64,000 bases of DNA from Branchiostoma floridae. Lineage: Eukaryota > Chordata > Leptocardii > Amphioxiformes > Branchiostomatidae. Below are positions 27,490-39,300 of the stretch, piece after piece. The position numbers and the translations under genes were made by a program. The notes below the pieces were generated by a model. It was not told where the DNA came from, did no database searches, and worked only from the letters and a program-made list of their open reading frames with translations. The DNA lies in the NCBI RefSeq assembly GCF_000003815.2, contig NC_049985.1, positions 7,314,066 through 7,378,065 on the forward strand. Direction: 5' to 3'. Each line of letters begins with the position of its first letter. Positions within the stretch are counted from its first letter, which is position 1.

Positions 27490-28635
27490 ATCTCACATCG
27501 TGCATGCCCGGTTACTACAAGTATACTTTGTTTCCAGTGAAAATGTCACGTTTTTTCCTGACATGCTCTCAGAGCTTCCGCGCCCCTACAGTTTGAGCTT
27601 TAACTCCAATGACATAAGTGCCCGTTATGTTACACATTTTCAGTTCTAAAGGGAAGTATCCATAAATCTTTTACTGGTATCGTCTGTGTACGGCTAATGG
27701 TTTGTCTGGTAAGAAAAGGTCGTGACATAGGTTCGTAGATTGATGTAGTATTTGTCCTAAAACAAATGGATTGTATGACACTATCAAGAGGGTAAAACAG
27801 AGTGCCGTAGAAAAACTTTAATAGGAATAACAGCAGCATGAGAAAGTGACATGGGCTAGCAATGAAGTCTAGCATTCTTAAAAGTATACATAACTAGAGT
27901 TTCACTACTTCATATCTTCGACAAATTATTTTAACCTTTATGAATGATGTACTATAAATGTTTCCCATTACTTAAGCAAATGAGGTCCTCATTTGCATAG
28001 CATAATGTATATCAGTTTATCATCTTCTTCACTCAAATAACAGAAGCTGTCCAAGCTATTATAGCATTTTCGGATCAAGTATGCAATGATGTCCTCATTT
28101 GCATGATCCATATATTTTAACGATGTACACCATCACGTAACTTCTAAATGGCACAAGTATGAGAATTTCCAATATGGAATTATTGTATTTTCTCATCATA
28201 TATGTAAATTTGGTATTAATTTTTGTCTGTCAATGTCCCTCTCTTTCTCAGTATCATATGTCACATGTTTGAATCTATCTTAAATCACCAAAAACAGTAC
28301 TACCGTCGGAAGTGAACCGGAGGTGAAAAAGCAAAACAAAACGCAGCCTTCCCGAAACAAACAAACAAACAAACCAAAATTCTAATCCTAATCTTAACCA
28401 TAAGCCTGTCTCGACTAGTAATTACGAAAGAGCTTAAGAACAGAATTACAGCTATATGCATATATTTGAGTGATTATCAAGACTACTTAGTGTGTTAATT
28501 GCAAATGGCTTACAGTTTCGTGTTCCTTACATGAGTAAAATCATGGACACCGACTAGAATAAATAGTTAGAAAAAGGGTCCATGATTTTTTCGAGGGACA
28601 ATGGCTTGTTGAATTATAAAGGGTCTTGAACGTCG

Positions 28636-28780
28636 GGGCACCTTTTAACCTCCCTAATCGAAGTCAGGTGCCCAATTACACCTTGGCGGGGCAAGGAGTG
28701 CCATGTAAAGTTCGTTTCCCAAGGACACAACGTCTGGCCAGGGATCGAACTCGTGACCTCTCGATCCACTAGCCATCGCC
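28636..28780 (-). mobile_element. tRNA-derived SINE
   Basis: The minus strand reads ggtcacgagttcgatccc (B box), then gttgtgtccttgggaaacga and a tail containing caaggtgtaattgggcacct. The A-box part of the head is eroded. Same subfamily as the copies at 14.5 and 14.7 kb. Confidence 0.8.
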
Positions 28781-29257
28781 GAATACGTGGAAGAGACTTG
28801 CACAGCCCTTTTGGGATACACATTATATAACGTGCCGGATCCAGTCAAGCTTAAACAATATAGGCAATAGAAAATGTCTGACCTGACGCACAGCTGAGCA
28901 TACTCTTAGGAGCCTTCGGCTGTAGAGGTGTTTCTTTCCATATCGACTTTAATATGTGGAGACACCGATGCGTTTCGTTGGCCGGGAGGTGGGCAACAGA
29001 AGCAATCAAAATCAGATCACGTTCCCAAAGAAGGCACAGAAGAGCAGAGTCTGTGTTTATAGCTATGGCCAATTATACTAGCACATGTCCAGATGTGTCT
29101 GGCCCAGAGGAATATATTTCTAGATTTTATTTTCAAATTTCGTGGCACAGTGCAGAACAAGTGTGCAGAACTTCGCGATTGCAATAACTGATGAAAGAGC
29201 TCGCCACGAAGCCATAAACCTAAAACTGCGAATATTTCAAAAGAACTCACCGTGTGT

Positions 29258-29261
<4 letters not shown>

Positions 29262-29331
<70 letters not shown>
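29262..29331. repeat. TG microsatellite
   Basis: About 35 TG units with one interruption. It creates a Cys-Val frame that runs into an open stretch on the plus strand up to 29682, for which no protein family was recognised. Confidence 0.97.
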
Positions 29332-29335
<4 letters not shown>

Positions 29336-31288
29336 ACTTCCTATATATAATACTTCCTTATATGCAAAATCAATTTTTTATGTTAGATATTGTAACTGCA
29401 CTGCATGTTCAACTTCACCGATGGCAACATACGAATATTACCTTGCTTGCCAACACGACGTTGCCAAAGCCGCCGGTGGTAATTGATGTTGCACACAGCC
29501 AACATGCACCGCCTAAAGCTGAATTCGCTTCAAACTACTTTTTGATTCATTACAAAGACCAGAATTCCTTTGACGTAAGCGCACTGCATCGCGGCGCTGG
29601 AGGGTGTTGGGTTCACTATAGTGTACCAGTACTGTTTGGTACCATGCAATGTATAGCCTATGTCACGCCTGATTCGGATTAGTTCCTAAAGATACGTTAT
29701 ACGTAAAGACGTAAGAGCCAAGTACGTGGGGACAATACCCAACACACATGATACAGATATTTCAAACTTAAGGTATTACTCTGTATCTGCGTCATACTGT
29801 ATTTATCGTACCTCCAGAACCGCGTTCGTACTCTTGCCTTTTGTCATTGTAAACTTGGAGAGAATATTGATATCGTGTTCTTATATCACAGTTCTTGTAC
29901 TGGTCCATTGAACTGAACAACTCGACTAATGTTTCTCACTGAAAATGTGCAGCGACATGGCGACTGCAACTTGATAATACCATACTGATTTGATTTTACG
30001 AAATATGTCTTTTGCAATTTACGAAATATGTCTTTTGCAGTTTTAGGTCTATGGCAGTGTTTGTTAGTTTTGCAACTTATTTGTACGAGTTGCAATATGG
30101 TCGCAAACGTTGTTTGCTTGTAGAAACAGACGAAACTGAATGCGCGCGCATTGATGGCATCCATGTAATCAAGACAGTGTAGCCTTACTGCGGCACATCA
30201 ATCAGACGATAATTCCACACGGCGTTGTGAGTCAGGGAAGTGTGAAAGAGTTTTGTTCAGAAATCATGATCAGATCAACAGATCGGTGCTGATACACAGA
30301 CACGAACGGCGGAAACAATCTCTTCGGAACATTACGTACGCCTCCATAAGATCGCTACTGTGTAGACCATGTGCAATTTCAAGAGAAACCCGAGAGAGCA
30401 TAAAAGATCGAATCTAGCACAGTTCCCAAACCATCAAATCACTCTAGAGGTCTCTGCAACGAGCAAAAACGAACCAAGCAGAAAACGTCGCCATAAAGAG
30501 TTCGAACTTTCTTTAATAAAAAAAGTTTCAGTTAATTTTTTTTCTCTACAACTACATCAATTATCTCGCCAACATTTCGGCAGTTTGTACCTTCCTGCAT
30601 CAGGTTGCTCTGCCACTCTCTGCCGCATGGCGGCGTGGCGGCAATGCGAACGGGGACCAACACGTGACTACGTCTCTATCCCCTCATCTCCGTTCGTGAC
30701 TGGTGCAGACGTTCTGTTTCAGACATCTTCCTTAATCCCACATGTCTTGCAAATAATACTGATAAAGTTACTCTAAAAAAATGATATGGCGCCTCTAAAT
30801 AAGATGATAGATGGCTTTGGCATTTAAGAGGCTGCCCTATCAGTGGGCATAACTAACGACTTTCATTCCATCTGCTCACGATCTTTAAGGCCTTCGTCCT
30901 ACCATCGATACCAGGACACTATACTAACAGTCAGAATAGAAGAAGCATCTTTCAACTTCACATAACTCCTAGTTCAAAGATGCTGCTTTCTAATACCATA
31001 TGAATGGATGATTTATGTCTGGTTACCTTATAGCTATTTGTTATCGTCAGCCACACTGTCTACACCACCAACACAACCCTGGAGAAGACACCCACGTTGA
31101 TGTGATGATGGATCACTAGATTAAGGCAATTTCTACCGGTGATTCATCTTACGTCACCGGCATCAATAACAACTGACAACACGACATCATGCCTTCTTGA
31201 ACTAGTACGAGATTTTGTAAACCCCTTACAGCAATATCCCTAACTTTCACCGATTCATCACAGATCTTAATAATGATCCTCTCCTTTA

Positions 31289-31451
31289 ATTTCCAAGCAG
31301 ATCCTACGGTAGCAGAAGATAGAATCAAAAGCTGGCAGAGTAGTGAAGCCGGCTTAGGAGTGTGTTTTGTAAATGGACACCTCTTGGCTGACTACACTCC
31401 TTGGCCAGTTTGGTACTATCTTATGCCATTGTAGGATCTGCTTGGAAAGAT
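31289..31451. mobile_element. MITE, family A, copy 3
   Basis: 163 bp flanked by TA. It is closely similar to 1624-1787 along its whole length, including atcctacggtagca, atcaaaagctggcagag and the closing aggatctgcttgg. Confidence 0.85.
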
Positions 31452-32489
31452 TACCTCTCCTTCCTTTCTTCCCTTATTATATCAATCCCAGATATCTCAT
31501 TCAATATTATGAGAAGGCTGACCAGCTATCCACACAACTTTCAGGAAGAGTTAATGCTACAGTGCCTGGTCCCAAAGTTGCCATAATTCACACTAATTAC
31601 TACCTGTACCCACATACCAAATTCAAACAAATTCATCAAAAGGATGTTATAGGTGCTAACAAACGAACACAAACAGAAATATAACCCCCGTCGAAAGTGA
31701 GCCGTCCTGTGTTTTTGCTGTGTCAACTTTCCGTTAATGTGAACTGCTTAATGATTTTCTATTTGTTTTCAATACAGAAATGTTGACACATCAGTATCAT
31801 AAAGGTAACAGGTAATTATCGTAAAGCGGGTATGGGTGTTATATATCATTTTCTTGATAATATGTGCATTCATGTAACATTTACTAGTCATCAGACGCAA
31901 CTTCGATTTTTCATCTTCTCGAAATTTATTCATTTCTTCAATGTTACAACATAAGCGGGACATGTCTCATTCCGCTATCCTGAAAGAAAAATCTTTTGTG
32001 TATAGATACAGACGAACATGGGTCACATATAGAGTACAGTCTCGTGATTCTTTCCTCTCTGAGGTTGCAATATGAGGTTATATAACATCTGTGGTGTCCT
32101 GAATGGAGATCTCTTATCAAGGGATGATTGACAATTTAATGGACCCGGCCTGACAGTGGGGAATAGTGCATGGAGGCAGGTCGATAAGAACGAGAAAGAT
32201 TACACGATGTTTTATTTCAGTATGTGCACACATTGTCAAGTACATGATAACGCAAATAGATAGGATCTCTGCTTATTCAGCATCTCTCAAGACAAATGTT
32301 CAAAGAATATTACGTTCTGTTCAGTGGGCTGTATAGCTGTTGATTAATGCGTTGCGTTGTGTGGAAAGCTAGGGGACTGCTCTGAGGGCCTGCGAACACA
32401 AATACATGTATAGAACCTGCGTCAGCCAACAGACATAGACAACCCTACATACTCCTTTATTGCCGTACACAGCGATTTTGCCATACCCG

Positions 32490-32850
32490 CAAGACATGTA
32501 CAAATCACCAAAATGACTAATAAACTGGTGGACGTACCGACGATACGTATCAAACAGTACACCAGCTCAAACAGAATAAGGAATAGTCATGCCTTCAAGT
32601 ACCAGGGTTACCAACCTAGGATCGATGTGTTCAAAAATTCGTATTTTCCCAGAACTATGATCGTAGAGTGGAATTTGTTATCACTAAGCAAAGTAGGGGC
32701 ATCTTCTTCGGTTAGTTGTAAAGTACATTTGCAGATAGATGTGCAAACGTTAGGTGTTACAGATCGTTCAGTGTAATATAATCAGCTGCTGCCTGCGAAG
32801 CTGGTGTGTTATGCCGAAAGGCGGTTATACCGGATATATAGATATAGAAT
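32490..32850 (+). pseudogene. LINE reverse transcriptase C-terminal fragment and 3' end
   Basis: The frame at 32513-32773 reads KLVDVPTIRIK ... SSNRIRNSHAFKYQ ... YFPRTMIVEWN, the characteristic C-terminal tail of CR1/Jockey-type non-LTR reverse transcriptases (tRnsH..ky, sfFPRTi.eWN). An upstream atgtacaaa block is out of frame, so the copy is broken. The 3' part (gaagctggtgtgttatgccg, ataccggatatatagatat) looks like a LINE terminus. The fragment is heavily 5'-truncated, as is usual for LINEs. Confidence 0.8.
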
Positions 32851-33774
32851 TCTTGTCGTGCCAGCTTAAACTTCTTGCTTGCCGTAGAATTCTTAGCTGA
32901 TACGATTCTTTTGTGCCTTGCCCAATAGCGGACATCATACGGCCACAATGCATGGTCATTTGAAAATCGTGGATATAGCTGAGGCCATGGCAACTATTCC
33001 TGACTACCTCTCTGTGTGCTAGTTGTACAAATCGCACCCAATCTTGAAAACACGTCTGCACTTTTGGCGGGTACAGGAGTTTTGTGGGGGTGGTGCAAGT
33101 CGATCTGTTTACAACATTTCAACTGTTGACAGCCTTTTCAAGTTTCGCCGTCACATGATAACGTTTATAAGCTGTGGTAGAGTTGAGCGGATCGTGTCAA
33201 GGGATGAATTCTGGGACAAGAAGACAGTTGAATGGTTTCCATTACATGTACATATCATATCATTGCGGCAATTGACACCAGCTTACGTCTTAGACCCATA
33301 GAAATCGTAGTATTCTATCCATTTCTTTCAAAAAGGTACATTTTTAATCGGATCAACACACGTACACTCAAGATAGGGAAATGTGTATGCAGAAGACGAC
33401 GACCGTGAACAATGCCTGTCATACATCGGCTAGGGACGATGTCCGATCAGAACAACAGAAAGTCAACATTGCGTTTTCCAGACGTAGACTAGGAGAGACG
33501 ACTAGCGACTGGTACCCAAACCACTCTGTAGTCAGAGGATTTGCCTTGACGTCGTTTGAAAATGAATATATAGAAAACTTAATGTCATTGGTGCCTTAAA
33601 AGTTATTGACTTATTATTGGTATACGTTTTCCAGGCTACCGATAGCCAAATATAATATTGTTGATAGATCACACTTTGTGATAGTTTTATAATGGCACAT
33701 CTTCGGAAGACCTTTTCGGTTTTATGTGTCAGTTTCTGTGGTACAGTATCTCTGTCCTCCCCAGAGACACTTAC

Positions 33775-33939
33775 TCACTCTTGGCCTTCCCACAATTTAC
33801 CGAGATTTGTGAGGCTCCGTGAAAACCTCTTATCCTTCGCATGAAGACTGGAACTTCTTCCTTTTTTCCGCTGTGACAGCTTCCGCCGGGGGCTCCCCAA
33901 CTCTACGCGCATCAACTTCCGGCGCAGTTGGTCCGCCAT
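33775..33939 (-). CDS. Possible first coding exon behind a YY1/ETS promoter
   Basis: The ATG at 33939-33937 sits inside a YY1-type aagatggcgg box, a known arrangement in housekeeping promoters where the start codon overlaps the element. The frame reads MADQLRRKLMRVELGSPRRK and continues basic and Ser-rich (SQRKKGRSSS) for 54 codons. A strong donor-like gtgagtaag at 33778 overlaps the stop, so the frame may splice on in phase 2 to an unseen exon. An in-frame upstream start at 33972 is also possible. No family was recognised. The case rests on promoter context, not on the protein. Confidence 0.3.
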   Translation of the reverse strand: MADQLRRKLMRVELGSPRRKLSQRKKGRSSSLHAKDKRFSRSLTNLGKLWEGQE

Positions 33940-34020
33940 CTTGGAATAGAATGTGCACTTCCGGTCAACCATTTCTTGCCTTGTCCGGTCTTCTTCCGGA
34001 CAACTTACTTTTAGGGAAAG
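33880..34020 (-). promoter_or_regulatory. ETS/YY1-rich promoter-like block
   Basis: Three ETS cores (cttccgg) at about 33916, 33958 and 33993, plus a perfect YY1 core (ccatcttgg on plus, aagatgg on minus) at about 33936, lie within 85 bp. YY1 in this orientation usually sits just downstream of a start site, implying minus-strand transcription away from the cyclase 3' end 1 kb upstream. Initiation is inferred. Confidence 0.4.
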
Positions 34021-34091
34021 GCCCTAAAAAGAGAAAAGTCACAAGAATTAACGGAACTTTTAAGGTATTTCGGTTCCCTATATGAAATTCT

Positions 34092-34862
34092 ACTACCATC
34101 ACACACAATATCTGGTGCTTCCAGTTCCATATCGCACTTTGATGAACTACCATCAGACACTGTCCCTGGTACTGAGCTACCATCACACACTGTCCCTGGT
34201 GCTGAACTACCATCACACCATGTCCCTGGTGCTAAACTACCATCACAAACTGTCCCTGATGCTGAACTACCATCACACACTTTCCTGGTGCTGAACTACC
34301 ATCACACACTTTCCTGGTGCTGAACTACCATCACACACTGTCACTGGTACTGAACTACCATCAGACACTCTACTTACTACTGAACTACCGTTACACACTG
34401 TCCCTGGTGCTGAACTACCATCACATACTGTCCCTGGTGCTGAACTACCATCACATAATGTTCCTGGTGCTGAACTACCAACACACACTACCCTTGGTGC
34501 TGAACTACCATCACACACTGCCCCTGGTACTAAACTACCATCACATACTGTCCCTGGGACTGAACTACCATCACACACTGTCCCTGGTACTGAACTACCA
34601 TCACACACTCTACTTACTACTGAACTACCGTTACACACTGTCCCTGGTGCTGAACTACCATCACATACTGTCCCTGGTGCTGAACTACCATCACATAATG
34701 TTCCTGGTGCTGAACTACCAACACACACTACCCTTGGTGCTGAACTACCATCACACACTGCCCCTGGTACTAAACTACCATCACATAATGTCCCTGGTGC
34801 TGAACTACCATCATATACTGCCCCTTGGACTGGACTATCGTTACATATGGTGCTGGTGCTGA
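34092..34862. repeat. 30-bp minisatellite with 240-bp higher-order repeat
   Basis: About 25 units of a 30-bp monomer containing ctgaactaccatcacacac. An eight-unit block at 34347-34586 is repeated almost exactly at 34587-34826, giving a second period of 240 bp. Because 30 is divisible by three, both strands stay open: minus reads repeats of CDGSSAPGTV, plus reads repeats of LNYHHTLSLV. Two short units near 34280 and 34310 break the frame. It lies just below the cyclase terminal exon and may fall in its 3' UTR. Confidence 0.95.
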
Positions 34863-34899
34863 ACTTCCAACACAGACGGTCCCGTGTCCTAAAATACTG

Positions 34900-35170
34900 T
34901 CAAATACTATGTCTGACCTCTACTGCTGCTGTTATGTCGAATAATTCTGAGTTCCTCCTGCTGAGGCACGGACTCTGGAGCGGCGTAGTTTCTGGTGTAA
35001 CGCACGGAGAAGGTTGGGGCGTCAGGAACAGTCCCATGCTGGCCGCTAGGGGGCTCCTCGGCGTTACTGGGGAATCTGGTGCCCGGTATGACGCCTGCAC
35101 GAAGTAGCTGCGTATCGGAAGACTGGAGGACATGTTTTCTTCAAATATATAGCTGCCTTTATGGAGACAC
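34900..35170 (-). CDS. Cyclase exon H: divergent end of cyclase domain and C-terminal tail
   Basis: The acceptor gttttag precedes a phase-2 exon encoding [20 protein letters not shown] and SYFVQAS, which lines up with the last strand of cyclase domains (..F......TYFL) but lacks the VKGKG motif of beta-type and receptor cyclases, like vertebrate alpha subunits. A tail rich in Ser, Pro and Thr follows ([34 protein letters not shown]), including RRNS, a possible basophilic kinase site. The frame ends at a TGA at 34902-34900. A gt at 34917 could be a donor, which would extend the protein into an unseen exon. Confidence 0.7.
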
Positions 35171-36223
35171 CTAAAACATATAAGGAAGATTTGTCAAAAC
35201 GTTACAATTTACAAATCAATATTTATAGCATGCAGATATATATCTTCGATCGTTATCTGTGGTTGATTCTGTCATAGAGCACTTGGATATTCTACAATAG
35301 AGTTATATTATCTCCATTATATTTTATCTGACCCTTACCTCCCTCATGACCTCAATGAAAAGCGGCCTGCTGGCCGATTTGAGCTTCTCATGAATAAATA
35401 AAGGTTCAAGCAAACAAATATGCCGACGCACGACAAATGGAACCGCAAATTCATATTTTCATATTGAACACAATTCTTTATGGAATGGATGGGTTTGCGG
35501 TTTGAAAAGAAAGGTATGTTGTGGATTTCATTTTGCAAACAAAGCTGTCTGAAATCAAAACATTTTACATTTTGGTTGCATCGCTGATGTTGATCTTGCC
35601 GGGTTGGCTACAGCTCTCCATCTTGCTGGCCAGACTGACGGTGTTTCCGAACAGACAGTACCGGGGCATGGTGGTACCCACCACGCCTGCCATGCACGGC
35701 CCGGAGTGGACGCCCACTCGGATCTGAAATGGTAAAGACATGCTGGTTTACAGAGTTTTCTGTACACATTCAAAACCGCAGATGCATATACAACATTTCA
35801 GGGACTCTGGTCTGAAATGGTAAAGACATGCTGGATAACAGAGTTTTCTGTACACATTCAAAACCCCAGATACGTAGACAACGTTTCAGGGACCGCCTGG
35901 CATCTTACTCAGGGCAATACTGACTGGTTCTACTGTTACGTTAGTCGTGAACCGTGATTTGAGGGGTGTATAAACTCATGCACGTTTGGGACCGCATTCT
36001 TCACATTGCAGCAGCGACACCTAGCTGCAGTGCGAAGCAAAACCAAGTTAGATATTACATGACAATATAGCATTAACGATTCATGAAGGTAGGCTAAATG
36101 ATGCAGACCTTTCTACTCTTGGAATACTCTAAAAGTGCGACATGTATATCATAGGGGCAAGATGTGATTCATATATCAAAAGTAGCTCTAATGGTAGTCT
36201 GAAATTGTGAACAGATCTTTTCA

Positions 36224-36308
<85 letters not shown>

Positions 36309-39300
36309 CTGTCATTGACCTACGGATATAGGCTTGTCCCCGTCCGGTGACGTCACTGTCCTGGAGACATCCATCATCCCCACTGCCATGGTAACGACTC
36401 TGTCAGCATGATCATCCACCTTCTCAGGAATCCCTCCCGCCACCATATAGGCGTCACCGATTGTTTCCACCTACGATACAACATCACCAGTCGATACAGG
36501 GTGCACATATTTCTTGTTCCTCTAGACGGCGCTCTTGCTGCACGAACAAGTAAGAGCCGCTTGGACAAGTAAATTATAGATTATGGCTCTTTTTCTACCC
36601 CTTTCTGCGCGTTAAAGAGGCACAGAAAAATAGACAGACTGGCAGACATACTAATTGGCAATACGGGAGAGCCAGCTGGAAGTCCTGTCACAAATATAGA
36701 ACATCCAGGAGAGACATGGTCTACGGCTTACATGCGTCAGCAGTTGATACGGGTCCTCTGATGACTGATTAAAACTAGTACTTTATATAAAGTACTACGG
36801 ACGTTTCTCCAATTCCCGGCATTTATTTTTACAACACGCCTTCGGGCGTAACACGTTTCAACTTGACGAAAATTTGAGACGGCGTTTGAATAGGTTATAT
36901 TTTCTCGCTCGTCATTCCAGTGCCAGATATTCGCTGAAGCAAACGCGCTAATTGCCTCCATGAACGATGGGGGTTGTGTTCGTGACAGCGTTCGTTTGTT
37001 TGCCTTTCTTTCCGCTAACACGATTGTTCGTGAAGGCTTGGATGGATTGTATTTATATTTGTATGCGGGTAGGTCTTGATGAAACGTCGGCATGATTAGA
37101 TTTGGGCCCCGCACCGGCATCTTTTAACGAGTTTGCCATTTTAAATCATCCATTAGGCATTCCATTTCGTCTACATGTATATCGTGAACTGACAACCCGT
37201 CAAAATGTTGCGTTACCGTTTGCAGACGTCTAGACGCGCTCAATGCGCTCACTAACTGAGGGGTCCCAATTGGGAAAAGGGCGCTGCCGGGTAGTTCACG
37301 GACTGTTTGGGGACACTTGTGGCATGACCCCTACGTGGCCCCGTGGGATACTAGTACCCTGCGGTTCCCGGGATAGACTTGAGTATGGCCGGGCCCCGGG
37401 TTCGTTTTAAGTCTGTGTTAAAATCGGCCCGGCACCAGGTGACAAATAGATGCCGTGCCGTGACCTATCCGTGGGGTACACCGAGGGGTGTCACCTGGTA
37501 TCCGGCAGTCCACTGGGGCAAATTTGTTGCTTCGAAGCCCGGCCAGGGCTACATCCCTGACGGACACCGGTGCAATTGGGAGCCAAGCCTTGCCTGTGCT
37601 GAGTACATTTACAAAGCATTGTACTCGTTATGATATAAAAAGGTTAGCGTAAAGCTAATAAACACACGGCAAAATATTGTTTATATCAATCGTTTGTAAA
37701 GTTAACGTTTGTGGCTTACAATGACACAGAAACCAAAGCAAACCACAATCAAACAGCGAGAAAATCTGACCTTGTACAGTTCGTTCAGTTTGCTGAGCAC
37801 GTCAAAGCTTGTGTACAACTTGTTGAGCATGCGCACGATGTCCATGGGCTCCACCCTCTCACAGATGCCCGTGAAGTTGACGATGTCCGAGAAGAGGATG
37901 GACACCACGGGGTGGGCCTCGGCCTCGACTGGACTGTTGGACACTAGACTCTGCACCTAAGGTCGTGATATCAACAATGTACCTATATTTTAAATAGGAG
38001 TTACTCAAGCAACTTGACAGTGTGCAATGTTATGTCGATAAAGGTTATACATCCAGGTGCGACGATACACCAAATGACAGGATATAATGTTGGAAACAGT
38101 CAGACGTTTCAGGCATCTTCCGCTAACTTTCACTAGTGTCTCTTCCTAAAGATAGTGAATCCTGCACACATTTTTAAGAGAGATATGGGTAGTCACCCAA
38201 GTGTGTATCATGTGAATTTTCTCAGCTTTACTAACGTTATAGTCACTCCAGCTGGTGACATTATTCAAAACTTAGACCAGACAAATATAATATCACACAA
38301 AGTTTAAAAGTATATGAAAAATATCCAATGTATACTGCGATGTGTTTGCCTGTACTAATGATTACAAATTTGCGAGAGCAAAATCTGTTTAGGTATATAA
38401 GGTAGGTAGGTAACCCTGTTTTGTCTTCATTGGCGTCCATGGGTGCCACCATGTTGAATGACGAAACCATTAACCGAAAAAACTCTGACCTTCACACAAA
38501 AGTAATACCAACACACAAACCTGTAATAATGCCACTGCAGATACTACACTCTACTTACCTTAAACTTCCATTCGAAAAAGACATGATTATTTGTCGGCCT
38601 TGCGTACAAAAATATAGTACACATTTTTCAGATGTATAACAATCAGGGTTCATACCGCATTTGATGGGAGGATAGAATGCAGCAGTTCCTCCGTGCGACG
38701 TTTGTCTTCACTCAGCTTCCCCTGGAGTTTCCGGAGCTGGTTCCCGACATCCTCTATCTTGTCCAGCAGGTCCCTCTCCCTCCTGCGCAGGTAGTTCACC
38801 ATCAGGACGTCCCGGCTGCTGTCGTGAAGCGGCGTGTCACTGAAGTAAAGACCCTTTCTCAAAAACTCCGACAAGTCTTTAACGCGAGGCGAACACAGGA
38901 AAAGAAGCATGTCCGATTCTGTAACAAAAACCATCTCCCCCTTCAGCTTTAGAGTCGACTCATCCAAGTCCACGCTGGCAGAGTTACTTGCTCCTTCGCA
39001 AGCTTGTGCTGTACAATCTTTCCCCTTGTTGATGATTCCTTGGACCGTTCTCACAACGTATATCGTGTTGAGATGTCTCACTATGTCACTGAAGAGGGAT
39101 TCCACCTTCGGACGGATGATCTCGAAGATGTCTTGGAATCTCAGCTCGGCTGATGTGACGTTACCCTTCAACAACCTCTGGAGGCTGCGTCCCATCTGCA
39201 CGACCTTCAAATCTCTGTCCAGCATGACATGGAAGGGGAAGATGTCATTAAACGTGTCCACGCTGAGCGGGAGGTCCTTAGGGTCGCTGCTGGTGGTGGG

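Larger units (their letters stand above)
28781..32489. other. No gene seen apart from the TG array and MITE
   Basis: A 25-bp tandem duplication (acgaaatatgtcttttgca twice) lies at about 29998-30040. A 135-codon plus frame at 30369-30776 has no family match and unremarkable composition. Confidence 0.5.

Noticed and set aside
29254-29682. 142-codon plus frame
   Set aside because: The first quarter is a TG microsatellite; the remainder has no recognised domain or splice sites.
30369-30776. 135-codon plus frame
   Set aside because: No family resemblance, no flanking splice sites and average composition.
33819-34085. Plus frame containing PKKRKV, a nuclear-localisation look-alike
   Set aside because: Lies antisense across the ETS/YY1 block; the motif is a short chance match and the frame has no other support.
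34317-34862. 181-codon plus-strand frame and 161-codon minus-strand frame
   Set aside because: Both come from a 30-bp tandem repeat whose length is divisible by three; no start context, splice sites or family support a gene.
34092-34862. CRISPR-like array
   Set aside because: There are no unique spacers; units are head-to-tail copies, and the genome is eukaryotic.
35565-35567. In-frame TAA as the end of the cyclase
   Set aside because: It would cut the cyclase domain before its last strand; a phase-matched exon at 35170 restores it, so it is read as intron sequence.
37379-37633. 84-codon GC-rich plus frame within a cyclase intron
   Set aside because: GC-rich and antisense to the host gene, with no recognised domain; probably a dispersed repeat since cccaattgg-type sequence recurs at 39545.
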